NCBI GenBank assembly: GCA_947306705.1
Contig: CAMZHD010000009.1
Coordinates: forward strand, 1-33,103
DNA length: 33,103 bases
Direction of reading: 5' to 3'
DNA from: an uncultured Caryophanales bacterium
Lineage (GTDB): Bacteria > Bacillota_I > Bacilli_A > RF39 > UBA660
Position numbers and translations under genes: made by a program. Below, in pieces: positions 23,447 through 32,610 of the stretch (position 1 is the first letter of the stretch; every line of letters starts with the position of its first letter). Below the pieces are notes generated by a model, which saw only the letters and a list, made by a program, of their open reading frames with translations, was not told where the DNA came from and searched no databases.

Positions 23447-25426
23447 TTATTTCAATAAAGTTTCTATTTTTTCTTCTAGAGAATCTACATCAAATCCATA
23501 TTTCTTATAAACATCATCTTTCTTAGCACTGGTTCCAAATTCATCTAGTGTAATTAAATATTTACTATTATAGATTAGTTTATTCCATGAATAACTAGAA
23601 GATGCTTCTACTACAATTTTTCTTATTTCTACAGGTAATAATTCTTCGATGTATTCTGGAGATTGTTTTAAGAATCTTCCTAAGTTTGGCATAGAGATAA
23701 CTCTAATTTCAATTCCTTTTTCTTGTAGTCTTTTTGCAACTTCTAACACTTGATGTAATTCTTCTCCACAAGAGATTACAATTCCTGTTGGTTTGTGCAT
23801 TGGTTCAAAAGCAATATATCCACCTTTTTCTACTTCATTGGCTTTTGTTTCTTCAAGAATTGGAACCGCATTACGTGCTAAAGCAATGGCACTTGGTCCA
23901 CTATTCTTTTCAAAAATTGCTTTATAAGAACCAATTACTTCATTCGCATCTGCTGGACGGAATACATCTAAGTTTGGTAGGGAACGAAGCATTAATAATT
24001 GTTCAATTGGTTGATGAGTTGGTCCATCTTCTCCTACACTAATAGAATCATGTGAGAAAATATAAATATTTGATAAATTCATCATAGCTGTCATTCTTAA
24101 TGCTGGTTTTAAATAATCTGCAAACGATAAGAATGTTGAAGCATATGGTCTAAATCCACATAAAGCAAGTCCATTACAAATAGCTCCCATTGCATGTTCT
24201 CTTACTCCAAAATAAATATTTTTTCCTAAATAATTCTCATGAGAGAAATTGCCACCTTCCTTGATATAAGTTTTATTAGCGGCGAATAAATCTGCAGACC
24301 CTCCTATTAGATAAGGGTTATTCAACACAACAGAGTTTAATACTTTTGATGAAGTATCTCTCGTGGATTCAATCTTAGATTCTGGGGCATCATAGAATAG
24401 ATCTTTGAAATCGATTCTTTTATCATTTCCCATGAAATAACTTATTTCTTTTTGAATAGATTCATCCATCGTAGATAGTTTCTCTAAGAATGTTTCATTT
24501 AAGTTTTTACATCTATCTTCAATAATATATTGGAATTCTTCCATTGTATTTTGACTTACCATAAATGGAATATCTCGAATTCCTACTTTTGTTTTAATTC
24601 CTGTAATATCTTCTTCTGATAGAGGAGAACCATGTACTTTATTGGTTCCTTCTAATACAGAATCTTTTCCAATCACCGTTTTAATTTCAATTAAAGTAGG
24701 TTTATCGGTACTTGTTTTGGCTTCTTCAATGGCTTTTGAAATCAGTTCAAAACTACTACCCTCTTCTACTTTAATAACATTCCATCCTTGAGATACAAAA
24801 CGAGTTGTGATATCGTCATTGAATGTTAGAGAAGTTTCTCCATCTAGGCAAATATTATTCGAATCATATAAAACAATTAATTTATTTAATTTAAGAGTAC
24901 CCGCAAGAGAAGATGCTTCATAGGAAATACCTTCCATTAAGTCTCCATCTCCACATAGTACATAGGTATAAAAATCAATTAAGTTTGGATATCTTGTTCT
25001 TAAATTTGCTTCTGCCATTGCCATTCCAACAGCCGTAGCAATTCCTTGCCCTAGAGGTCCTGTTGAACAGTCTACTCCTGGTGTTACTCCTACTTCAGGA
25101 TGTCCTGGAGTAATAGATCCAATTTGACGGAATTGTTTTAAATCCTCTAAAGTAATTGGATATCCAGCCATATGAAGGGTTGCATAATAAAGAGCAGACC
25201 CATGTCCTGCAGACATTACAAAACGGTCTCTATTAAAATATTCTGGATTTTTTGGATCAATTTTTAGATGATGTGCATATAAAGCATAAATAATTGGAGC
25301 GGCTCCTAATACAATTCCTGGATGTCCACTCTTTGCTTGGTGAATCATATCGATTCCTAAACATCTAATTTGATCGACTATTTTTTGTTCGTTGATTTCA
25401 CTGATATCATTAATTTGATTCATCAT
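23447..25426 (-). CDS. tkt: Transketolase
   Basis: A thiamine-diphosphate enzyme of the non-oxidative pentose phosphate pathway that moves two-carbon units between sugar phosphates. 659 residues, normal length. AKSGHPG (H35), SAGHGSAL (H75) and the ThDP/Mg motif GDGDLMEG (159-166) followed by YDSNNICLDG. The pyrimidine domain has FGVREHAMGAICNGL, and SVGEDGPTHQPIEQL is the substrate-binding part. The C-terminal domain closes with TLDEFGTSAKKDDVYKKYGF. GGAGTGA lies before ATG-ATG, so either Met could start. It follows the P-type ATPase gene with only 36 bases between, and a TGATATAAT at 25450-25458 probably drives it. Confidence 0.97.
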   Translation of the reverse strand: MMNQINDISEINEQKIVDQIRCLGIDMIHQAKSGHPGIVLGAAPIIYALYAHHLKIDPKNPEYFNRDRFVMSAGHGSALYYATLHMAGYPITLEDLKQFRQIGSITPGHPEVGVTPGVDCSTGPLGQGIATAVGMAMAEANLRTRYPNLIDFYTYVLCGDGDLMEGISYEASSLAGTLKLNKLIVLYDSNNICLDGETSLTFNDDITTRFVSQGWNVIKVEEGSSFELISKAIEEAKTSTDKPTLIEIKTVIGKDSVLEGTNKVHGSPLSEEDITGIKTKVGIRDIPFMVSQNTMEEFQYIIEDRCKNLNETFLEKLSTMDESIQKEISYFMGNDKRIDFKDLFYDAPESKIESTRDTSSKVLNSVVLNNPYLIGGSADLFAANKTYIKEGGNFSHENYLGKNIYFGVREHAMGAICNGLALCGFRPYASTFLSFADYLKPALRMTAMMNLSNIYIFSHDSISVGEDGPTHQPIEQLLMLRSLPNLDVFRPADANEVIGSYKAIFEKNSGPSAIALARNAVPILEETKANEVEKGGYIAFEPMHKPTGIVISCGEELHQVLEVAKRLQEKGIEIRVISMPNLGRFLKQSPEYIEELLPVEIRKIVVEASSSYSWNKLIYNSKYLITLDEFGTSAKKDDVYKKYGFDVDSLEEKIETLLK

Positions 25427-25449
25427 GAATGATCACTCCCATCTCTTTT

Positions 25450-25458
25450 ATTATATCA
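25450..25458 (-). promoter_or_regulatory. Extended -10 promoter of tkt
   Basis: TGATATAAT on the minus strand, 23 bases before the ATG; no clear -35. Confidence 0.55.
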
Positions 25459-25462
25459 TATT

Positions 25463-28093
25463 CTATTTTCTTTTCCTGTATTTAATCTTTTTATAGATTT
25501 CCATAAGAATTAATATACTAAAGGAAATCATTAATAATACAAGTAAATGATTTAGTGGTACATGGTTCGTTTTTAAGAACATTGATAAGAAGTTTACTTC
25601 TAATACAGCTACTCCTAAGATTATGGAACCAATGACTCCTAAAGCAAATACCCAGTTACTAGATAATGGAATATCAAAGGTACTTTTCTTTTCACTACGA
25701 CAGTTAAATGCATGAATATTTTGAATCATAATCATTAATGCCATGACGTATCCTCTTGCGATAGAAGCATCTAAGTTCATAACTTTTAATAGATAGAACC
25801 AAGTTAAGAATACAACCATTCCTATTCCAAAACCAGATACTAATATTTCAGAGAATAATTCTTTATCAAATAATCCTTCTTTTGGATCTCTAGGTGGTTC
25901 TTTCATAATATCTTTTTCTGCTTTTTCAAACGATAAAGCAATATCTTGAATTCCATCGGTTACAACATTTAACCAAAGTAATTGAATCGCAACTAATGGC
26001 ATAGGCAAATCTAGTAGAATAGATAACGTAAAGAATAATACTTCTGCAAGACCACAAGAGATTAAGAAATATGTAATCTTTCGAATATTAGAGTAAGCCA
26101 CTCTTCCTTCTAAAACACCATTGACAATCGATTTAAAATTATCATCCATGACTATCATTTTAGAAGTTTCTCTTGCGATATCTGTTCCACTTCCCATCGC
26201 AATCCCAATATTGGCTGAACGTAAGGCAGGAGCATCATTGACTCCATCTCCTGTTACCGCAACATATTCTCCTTGTCTTTTTAGAGATTCTACAATTTTT
26301 AATTTTTCGATTGGTGTTACCCTAGCAAATACTTTTTTACTTTTTACAAATTTATCAAATTCTTCTGTTGTTTTTTGAAGATATTCTTCTACTTCTTGAC
26401 CGTTTGTTACTTCTTTTTCCTCTTTTGTTAATTCTAGATCCTTTGCGATTTTAAAGGCTGTTAGAGGATGATCTCCTGTAATCATAATCACTTTAATTCC
26501 TGCGGCAGTACATTTTTTAATGGCACCAATGGCTTCTTTACGAATTGGATCAATAAATCCAACTAATCCCATGAATTTTAAATCTTTAATATCTTCTTCT
26601 GTATACTCTTCTTTTGCTTCTATTTTTCCATTTGCAATTGCGATGACACGATATCCATCTTTGGATAATTCTTCATTCTGTTCTTCTAAAATAGAAGTAT
26701 TAAATGATGTTTTAAAATTAATACTATTACAGAAAGAGATTACTTTTTCTAAGGATCCTTTAATGGTACAATACGTATCTTTTCCTTTTTTATAGAATAC
26801 AGCTGAATATTTATTGGCTGATTCATAAGGAATCGTTTCTAGGATTTCGATGTCATTTGTTTTTGTTTTCATCTTTTCTCCTAGTACTAAGAATGCAATA
26901 TCAACAGAATCTCCAATCATTTCTTCTTTTGTAAATTTTGCTTCATTATTAATGACACCTAGTTTTGCGATTTCTCTTGCATACTCTATTTTTTCACCAG
27001 TTACTTCTCCATCAACATTATAACCAGAACCTGTTACTAAATACTCAAGTCCGTTTGGTAATAGAATCTTTTTAGCAGTTTGTTCGTTAACGGTTAGGGT
27101 TCCTGTTTTATCACTTGCGATGACCGTACAGCTTCCTAGAGACTCTACTGAATGAAGTTGTTTCGCAACGACTTTATGTTTTGCCATTTTATTAGATGCA
27201 ATTGTCAAAGCCATCGTTAATGCAAGGGGAAGTCCTTCTGGCATAGCGGATACTGCTAAAGCAATAACAGAAACCAATACTTCTTCCGGTGGAAGTCCTT
27301 TTACAAATAAAAGAACCGCTAACATAATTGCTAATATCGATATCATTAAACTAACATGTTTTGAAAACTCCTCTACCCTGATGGTTAAAGGTGATTTTTC
27401 TTCTTTTGTATTATGAATCGTTGTTGCTATTTTTCCAATTTCTGTATCCAATCCAATACTCGTAACTAATGCTTTTGCTCTTCCTGTTACAACACTTGTT
27501 CCTGCAAATAACATATTTGTTTGAACAGAATTAGGAACATTCTTTCCTGTGATTGTTTTATGATTTTTTTCTACAGGAAGAGATTCTCCTGTTAGAATAG
27601 ATTCATCGACTGTAAAATTATGAGATTCTATAATTCTTAAATCTCCTGATATTTTATCTCCTGATTCTAGAAAAACTAAATCTCCAATGGTTATCTCTTT
27701 TGAATCTAATAAAACTTCTTTTCCATCTCTTAATACTTTTACTTTTTCTGGTACTAATTTTTCTAATGCTTCAATCGTTGTATTTGCTTTTTTTTCTTGA
27801 TAGGTTCCAAGTATTAAATCAATTAATACAATAAAAAGGATCGCAATTGCATCTACAAATTCTCCTACTACTAGAGAAGCAATTATCGCAACCACTAATA
27901 ATAAAATAATAGGATCTTTACATTCATTAAAAAAGATTGTTAAAATACTATCTTTTTCTTTTTTAGGAATTTCATTTCTACCATATGTTTCGATTCTTCT
28001 TAATGCATCTCTTGTGATTAATCCTTGTGGAGAAGATTGTAACTTTCGAAAAGTCTCTTCTATACTAATCGTTCTATAATCATCTTTTTTCAT
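25463..28093 (-). CDS. P-type (P2A-like) cation-transporting ATPase
   Basis: An 876-residue ion pump of the SERCA/PMCA-like class. Actuator loop TGES at 168-171, PEGLP in M4 at 285-289, phosphorylated Asp328 in DKTGTLT, and TGDGVNDAPAL in the P-domain hinge. About ten membrane segments: two before the actuator, two before the P-domain and six at the C-terminus. In M6 the sequence NVVTDG keeps the Asn, Thr and Asp of SERCA, and M4 keeps Glu286. In M5 the motif LISCGLAEV keeps the Glu but has Gly where SERCA has Asn, which suggests one of two Ca sites may be altered. Ca2+ is the likeliest cation, though Na+, K+ or H+ pumping cannot be excluded. ATG follows AGGAGGAGAG. Confidence 0.93.
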   Translation of the reverse strand: MKKDDYRTISIEETFRKLQSSPQGLITRDALRRIETYGRNEIPKKEKDSILTIFFNECKDPIILLLVVAIIASLVVGEFVDAIAILFIVLIDLILGTYQEKKANTTIEALEKLVPEKVKVLRDGKEVLLDSKEITIGDLVFLESGDKISGDLRIIESHNFTVDESILTGESLPVEKNHKTITGKNVPNSVQTNMLFAGTSVVTGRAKALVTSIGLDTEIGKIATTIHNTKEEKSPLTIRVEEFSKHVSLMISILAIMLAVLLFVKGLPPEEVLVSVIALAVSAMPEGLPLALTMALTIASNKMAKHKVVAKQLHSVESLGSCTVIASDKTGTLTVNEQTAKKILLPNGLEYLVTGSGYNVDGEVTGEKIEYAREIAKLGVINNEAKFTKEEMIGDSVDIAFLVLGEKMKTKTNDIEILETIPYESANKYSAVFYKKGKDTYCTIKGSLEKVISFCNSINFKTSFNTSILEEQNEELSKDGYRVIAIANGKIEAKEEYTEEDIKDLKFMGLVGFIDPIRKEAIGAIKKCTAAGIKVIMITGDHPLTAFKIAKDLELTKEEKEVTNGQEVEEYLQKTTEEFDKFVKSKKVFARVTPIEKLKIVESLKRQGEYVAVTGDGVNDAPALRSANIGIAMGSGTDIARETSKMIVMDDNFKSIVNGVLEGRVAYSNIRKITYFLISCGLAEVLFFTLSILLDLPMPLVAIQLLWLNVVTDGIQDIALSFEKAEKDIMKEPPRDPKEGLFDKELFSEILVSGFGIGMVVFLTWFYLLKVMNLDASIARGYVMALMIMIQNIHAFNCRSEKKSTFDIPLSSNWVFALGVIGSIILGVAVLEVNFLSMFLKTNHVPLNHLLVLLMISFSILILMEIYKKIKYRKRK

Positions 28094-28123
28094 AACTCTC
28101 CTCCTACTTTCCTATTCTCTATC

Positions 28124-28132
28124 ATTATATCA
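28124..28132 (-). promoter_or_regulatory. Extended -10 promoter of the P-type ATPase gene
   Basis: TGATATAAT on the minus strand, 30 bases upstream of the ATG; no clear -35. Confidence 0.55.
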
Positions 28133-28143
28133 TAGTCAAACAA

Positions 28144-28170
28144 AAAGAAGTAGAGAGAATCTACTTCTTT
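28144..28170 (-). terminator. Terminator of the AAA+ gene
   Basis: An 11-bp stem AAAGAAGTAGA with its complement, five-base loop. The downstream T-run on the minus strand is short (five). Confidence 0.75.
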
Positions 28171-28175
28171 ACATC

Positions 28176-29774
28176 TTAATACAAATCAAATTTTCTTGGA
28201 TCTTCTACAGTATCTCTTGTTAAAACTAAAGTTTTTGGTTTAGAAGATTCTTCATCACAAATCGTTCTTTCTGCGTATGTTAATAATTCTTCTATTTCAT
28301 TATTTACATTACGCATTCCTGTTTTTTTCTTCCCACTTTTTGGATGCTCTAAAAGATCTAATAAAGCATCAATAAAAGAATCCTCTGGTACTAAAGAAAC
28401 ATTAAATTGTCTTTTATAGCGATTGATTCTATTTGCTAATTCATTGGATTTAGAATGTAGTAAAATATCTTTTTTTGCTTCTCTTGTTAGTTCTTCATAT
28501 CCTAAAATAACTCTAATTCTCGATAATTCTTCTTCTGTATAGTATCCTTCATCCAAAATCTTTTGTCGAATTTCTTCTGAAGTTCCAAGAGGAATTTTTT
28601 TACCAATTTGGCTTCCAAATCCCATTGTGGATTTCTCATTCTGGATTCTTTCAAATACACCCGCATACATCTTATTTAACATAGCTGTTTCAAAAGTAAA
28701 ATGATAATGCTCTGTCGCAACTGGGAATACTCCTCCTTGCATATAAGTTAATAGAATATGTCGAACTGGTTCTTTAATATCTAATTTCAAATCATTTAAC
28801 TTATCAAATTCATCTAAGAAAAAGATTCCTCTTTGAGCTAATGCAACATCTTTATTTGCTCTTTCTAATAAACTACAAAAAGCTTCCTCCATACAAACTC
28901 CTCGAATTCCTTGAGGAACTAGATTTGCCGTATTTACACTTACGTAGGGTAATCCTAAGTAATTAGCTGCACATTCTACGGTTTCTGTTTTTCCTGTACC
29001 TGTTGGACCTACTAAAAGAATCGATTTCATCGAGTCCCCTTTTTCAGCCGTATAGTTCATATATAGTGCTAGTACTACTCTTTCAATTTCTTCATCGTGA
29101 CTAAAGATTCTTTCCAACATATACTTTCTAAATCCTTGATAAGAAACATCTTTTCTACTCGCAATTTTTGCTTCTTCAATTTTTACTTTATCGTAAGCAA
29201 TCATTGTTCTTCTATCTGTTTCAATGGATCTTGGTTTTCCATCTACAAAAGTTACTTTTGAAACACCTTTTTTACTAAAATTAGAGAATGAATTTAAATC
29301 TTTCTTATAACGTTCTATCAAAAGTTTTAATTCTTTTTGATCTTTTACTTCTAGTAATTCATTCAATGCTTTCTCATTTAATAAAGCAGAAGGAATTGCC
29401 TCATCCATTACATAGGTTGCTACTTTTCCTTGTTTTTTAAGAACTCCTAGATTAATTTCACTACTAGTTCTATTTCCTTTTCCTCCACTTAAATCTACAA
29501 AAGTAATAGTGTCTTTATTATCTTCATAGAACTTTTCATCTCCATCCATTTCATAAATCATTTCAAGTTCATCTAAAGCACGAACATTCATGACAATGTA
29601 TGGATTTCTATAGTCATCATCATTCACTGGAATTGGATAAGCTTCTCCTTGTGAACGGAATACAATCATATCACTATATCCTTTTACTAGGGAATCTGGA
29701 ATTAAAACAAATTTATCTTTATCATATTCTACTACTTTATATTTAATACCATAGTATGGAATATTATCTGCCAT
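28176..29774 (-). CDS. ClpX-like AAA+ ATPase with unrelated N-terminal domain
   Basis: A 532-residue ATPase. Residues 1-190 are an acidic alpha/beta region that is not the ClpX zinc-binding domain and is not recognised. The AAA+ core follows: Walker A GPTGTGKT (256-263), Walker B FFLDEFDK (318-325, after ALAQRG as in ClpX), and a sensor-2-like TGMRNVNNEIEELL near 490. At 384-387 MGFG sits where ClpX has the IGF loop that docks on ClpP. The GYVG pore loop that grips substrates reads GIRG, so the Tyr is missing. It may be a ClpP partner with different substrates or a remodeller without strong unfolding. ATG at 29774 is chosen because AGGTG lies seven bases upstream; an in-frame GTG at 29783 overlaps that site. 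Own promoter at 29794-29822. Confidence 0.87.
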   Translation of the reverse strand: MADNIPYYGIKYKVVEYDKDKFVLIPDSLVKGYSDMIVFRSQGEAYPIPVNDDDYRNPYIVMNVRALDELEMIYEMDGDEKFYEDNKDTITFVDLSGGKGNRTSSEINLGVLKKQGKVATYVMDEAIPSALLNEKALNELLEVKDQKELKLLIERYKKDLNSFSNFSKKGVSKVTFVDGKPRSIETDRRTMIAYDKVKIEEAKIASRKDVSYQGFRKYMLERIFSHDEEIERVVLALYMNYTAEKGDSMKSILLVGPTGTGKTETVECAANYLGLPYVSVNTANLVPQGIRGVCMEEAFCSLLERANKDVALAQRGIFFLDEFDKLNDLKLDIKEPVRHILLTYMQGGVFPVATEHYHFTFETAMLNKMYAGVFERIQNEKSTMGFGSQIGKKIPLGTSEEIRQKILDEGYYTEEELSRIRVILGYEELTREAKKDILLHSKSNELANRINRYKRQFNVSLVPEDSFIDALLDLLEHPKSGKKKTGMRNVNNEIEELLTYAERTICDEESSKPKTLVLTRDTVEDPRKFDLY

Positions 29775-29793
29775 AGTAATCACCTGGTTCTTT

Positions 29794-29822
29794 ATTATAA
29801 CGGATAATGTTCCTTTTTACAA
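29794..29822 (-). promoter_or_regulatory. Promoter of the ClpX-like AAA+ gene
   Basis: Minus strand TTGTAA (29817-29822), 17 bp, perfect TATAAT (29794-29799). Confidence 0.65.
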
Positions 29823-29824
29823 AT

Positions 29825-29846
29825 AAAAAAAGGAGAAAACTCTCCT
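29825..29846 (-). terminator. Terminator of the 29872-30969 surface-protein gene
   Basis: A 6-bp GC-containing stem AGGAGA/TCTCCT with a four-base loop and seven T residues on the minus strand, 25 bases after the stop codon. Confidence 0.8.
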
Positions 29847-29871
29847 GTTTTTTAAATAGTTATTTTATTTT

Positions 29872-30969
29872 TTAATGTTCGATGAAATTAGTACACCCTA
29901 TTGAGAAATGAAACTCACACTTATATTCATTATCTAAACTATACTCATTTTGGAATTTTGCCTGTCCATTTTTACTTATTTCTGCAACGATACTTCCATA
30001 TGTTGGATCCTCAGAAATATAACATGTGTAATATTCCTGTTCTAATCCGGAATAATCACAATTGCTAGAAGGAAAGAATGAATCCATTACGGCTTTATTC
30101 TCTTCATAATAAATACTATCGTTATTATACTTGCCAGTTGCTTCATTATAAGTAGCTCCACCACCCTTAAGTACATATACGTGATTGTTGTATTTAAACA
30201 TTACTTCTGGGTCCATGATTATTCCATTTTTTACTTTTATACGAGCAAAAGGATTATGGTGCGCAAAGGCTTCTTCCTCTGAGTAATAATACTCATGTTC
30301 CTTTTCCCAAGCAGTATCCCAATAATATTGATTTAGCCGTTCACTAAATAGTTTTCCATCTGTTTCTTTATATGCACCGTTTGTATAAAAACTATACTCT
30401 CTTGGGATGGCAATTGATTTATCAGCTTGAATATAGGTCATTCCAAATTGCAAGGAATTAACAACATTTGGTCCTGGTAAATCTTCTGGATTTAGATCTT
30501 TTTTATAAGACAACATAACAAGGATAGTTTCTGTTTCTCCTACAGCTAGTAAATGGTTTGGTTCTAATTCTCTTCCATCTAAGTAAGTTACAGAATATTC
30601 TAGATACGGAGGTAATGTTGTGATAACAGAACCATTTAGTTTGGATTCAACCGATTCAAGCATAGCGTCGATGGTTCCTTCATTAACCACATCTACCGTA
30701 AAAAAGTAAACATCTCCTGGTAAAGAAAATGTTATTGTGTATGCAATTGAAGTAGCAGATGTAATAGTTGGCTCTTGATCTCCTACCACAGGATTATCAT
30801 AAGATTCTAAAATATCCAAATTATCAAAATGAACATCCCAACTTCCTGCAAGCATAGTAGATGTTCCATCAATTGATAAATTGGTTAGAAGGGCTGCATA
30901 GCCTATTCCTAATCCTAATATCAAAACAACTAATAAAGTAAACATCATTTTTCTTTTTTCTCGTCTCAA
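29872..30969 (-). CDS. TasA/CalY-like surface protein, paralogue of 769-2235
   Basis: A 365-residue exported protein starting at TTG (30969): GAGGTGAG lies directly upstream, whereas the in-frame GTG at 30978 overlaps that site and has none of its own. It has a basic start, a helix ending LGLGIGYA, then LSIDG, the leader pattern of the SipW-type substrates here. Residues about 30-180 are homologous to 769-2235 (SWDVHFDNLDI, PGDVYFFTVDVVNEGT, DLNPEDLPG). The C-terminal 180 residues are different: rich in Tyr, Glu and Asn, with four cysteines (in SNCDYSG, YYTCYIS, EYKCEFHFSIGC). It is 47 bases after capA on the same strand, with no clear terminator between, so cotranscription is likely. Confidence 0.8.
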   Translation of the reverse strand: MRREKRKMMFTLLVVLILGLGIGYAALLTNLSIDGTSTMLAGSWDVHFDNLDILESYDNPVVGDQEPTITSATSIAYTITFSLPGDVYFFTVDVVNEGTIDAMLESVESKLNGSVITTLPPYLEYSVTYLDGRELEPNHLLAVGETETILVMLSYKKDLNPEDLPGPNVVNSLQFGMTYIQADKSIAIPREYSFYTNGAYKETDGKLFSERLNQYYWDTAWEKEHEYYYSEEEAFAHHNPFARIKVKNGIIMDPEVMFKYNNHVYVLKGGGATYNEATGKYNNDSIYYEENKAVMDSFFPSSNCDYSGLEQEYYTCYISEDPTYGSIVAEISKNGQAKFQNEYSLDNEYKCEFHFSIGCTNFIEH

Positions 30970-31016
30970 GGTTCTCACCTCACTATTTTAAACATATCAT
31001 ACTATATTCTTTTTTA

Positions 31017-32309
31017 CTACTCTATTTCTGTAATTTGTCCTTCTGGAGTGATAAAAGTTTTATAACTCCAAGAATTTAAGTCGTTAATGACTCTTTGTTT
31101 TCCTTCATCAATTAATAAATCTGTAAAGCAATTTTTTTGAATTGCTGGATAAATATAATAGGAATCAATTCCCTCTTGATTCATTTTTACTTGGAATATT
31201 GCAGTATCATCTACTTCTGCATTAAAGATGAAATTTCCCAAATTATATATGATTGGTTTATGATTATAGAATTCAATTCCTTGTAGGGTATGGGCATGAT
31301 GTCCTACTACCATATCAGCTCCTGCATCAATATATTGTTTTGAACTAGATACTTGCTCTTCTTCTAATTCGTGATATCCTTCTTTTCCATAATGAATTAT
31401 CGCAATGACATAATCACTTTCTTGTTTTGCTTTTGTGATTTGATTGATCATATTCGTCGGGTCATAACAACGAAATACTCCATTCGTCTCTTCTGTTGCT
31501 CCCGGTGTTAAAATATATTTTTCTGCTCTTGTAGCATTTAAGAAAGCAACTTTATATCCACCTATAATGACATAATATGGTTTTGATGCTTCTTGAAGAT
31601 TTCTTCCAGCTCCAATATAGGGCATTTGTTTTGCTTGAAAAGCATCTAGCATATCTAAGAAGGCTTCTTCTCCATAATCATATACATGGTTATTTGCTAA
31701 GGTTACCATGTCGACTCCCATTTCATCATAAATGGATAATCTTTCTGGACTTGCACGGAATGTATATTGCTTTCCTGCCATTTTAGTTCCTCGATTACTA
31801 ACTGTAAATTCAGAGTTTGCAATCATCCAATCGGTACCTCTCATGATTGTTAAAATGTCTTCTGAAAGAATTCCTAGGACACCTTTTCCTCTTTCATCAT
31901 ATTTCGGCATAATATCCCAATTATCCGCAAGAGAAACATCTCCTACAATACTAAATGTATTTTCTTCTTTTAGAGGAAGAACGGTTCTATCTTCTGTTTT
32001 ATTTTGATAAAAATCTAATAAAGAAAAATAAGAATAACCAGTAGCTTTATGCCACATCTTTGGATTATATTCTTCTTTTTCTAATTCTTGATTTAATTTT
32101 TTTAAAGCAGAAGGATACTCTTTATGAACCCAAAGAATAAACTCTTTTTCTACAAGATTCTCTAGTTTATTGGATACGACGTCTTCTATCTTTTCTTCTT
32201 GTTTTTTCTCTTCTTTTGGTTTCTTATAGGAAAAAACTTCATAACAAAGAAAAATACTTAGAATGCATAATATTCCAATGATGATTGCAACAAGAACTCT
32301 TTTTTTCAT
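31017..32309 (-). CDS. CapA/PgsA-family metallophosphatase-like membrane protein
   Basis: A 430-residue protein with one N-terminal membrane helix (residues 5-24) and an extracytoplasmic calcineurin-like CapA domain. Landmarks: SIVGDVSLAD near 125, NSEFTVSNRG, TLANNHVYDYG, IIHYGKEGYHELEEEQV, DMVVGHHAHTLQGIE, and IIYNLGNFIF. These match PgsA/CapA (YwtB) proteins needed for poly-gamma-glutamate synthesis or export. No pgsB/C genes are beside it, so its polymer or envelope substrate is unknown. The helix is followed by a long Lys/Glu-rich linker (30-60). ATG follows AAGGTGA, ten bases after the stop codon of the small secreted protein; the TasA-like gene follows. Confidence 0.92.
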   Translation of the reverse strand: MKKRVLVAIIIGILCILSIFLCYEVFSYKKPKEEKKQEEKIEDVVSNKLENLVEKEFILWVHKEYPSALKKLNQELEKEEYNPKMWHKATGYSYFSLLDFYQNKTEDRTVLPLKEENTFSIVGDVSLADNWDIMPKYDERGKGVLGILSEDILTIMRGTDWMIANSEFTVSNRGTKMAGKQYTFRASPERLSIYDEMGVDMVTLANNHVYDYGEEAFLDMLDAFQAKQMPYIGAGRNLQEASKPYYVIIGGYKVAFLNATRAEKYILTPGATEETNGVFRCYDPTNMINQITKAKQESDYVIAIIHYGKEGYHELEEEQVSSSKQYIDAGADMVVGHHAHTLQGIEFYNHKPIIYNLGNFIFNAEVDDTAIFQVKMNQEGIDSYYIYPAIQKNCFTDLLIDEGKQRVINDLNSWSYKTFITPEGQITEIE

Positions 32310-32319
32310 ATGTCACCTT

Positions 32320-32550
32320 CTAATTCTCTTTTACTAAATCACAAGTGGAATAGCTACCTTCTACAAAGTAAGCTACTAACATAATTTTATTCTTCTTTTT
32401 TAAATAGGATACTCCTTTAAAATGCTCATAGTCATATTCCCTTGTTCCATTTTTTCCTTCTTCCGCAGACGCATTCATATTCACAGCCATCGCGGTAGGT
32501 ATCGAAGACAGCATCACGATCAGTATTTTTTGAAGCAGAGTCTTTTTCAT
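32320..32550 (-). CDS. Small secreted protein gene, possibly chimeric
   Basis: A 76-residue product with a signal peptide (residues 3-24; cleavage plausible after AMA or ASA), then a short polar mature part with one Cys in YSTCDLV. It is not recognised. Codon use switches inside the gene. The first 33 codons use CTG, GCG, ACC, ATC and TCG. The last 43 use TTA, GTA, AAA and AAT like the rest of the window. The shift is near 32450, where the regional GC rises. It stops ten bases before capA and has a GGGGG box and a promoter (32611-32638). Either it is a real gene joined by recombination, or the window holds an assembly join here and only one half belongs to this genome. Confidence 0.5.
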   Translation of the reverse strand: MKKTLLQKILIVMLSSIPTAMAVNMNASAEEGKNGTREYDYEHFKGVSYLKKKNKIMLVAYFVEGSYSTCDLVKEN

Positions 32551-32573
32551 TTATTGCCCCCGTATTCATTACC

Positions 32574-32597
32574 TAAAAAGGAGGCGTCTGCCTCCTT
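32574..32597 (-). terminator. GC-rich hairpin with T-run in the leader of the 32320-32550 gene
   Basis: An 8-bp stem AAGGAGGC/GCCTCCTT with a four-base loop, followed on the minus strand by five T residues. It lies between a promoter and the start codon, so it would act as an attenuator or a 5'-end protecting hairpin, or be the terminator of a lost upstream gene. Confidence 0.55.
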
Positions 32598-32610
32598 CCG
32601 TATAGTCAAT

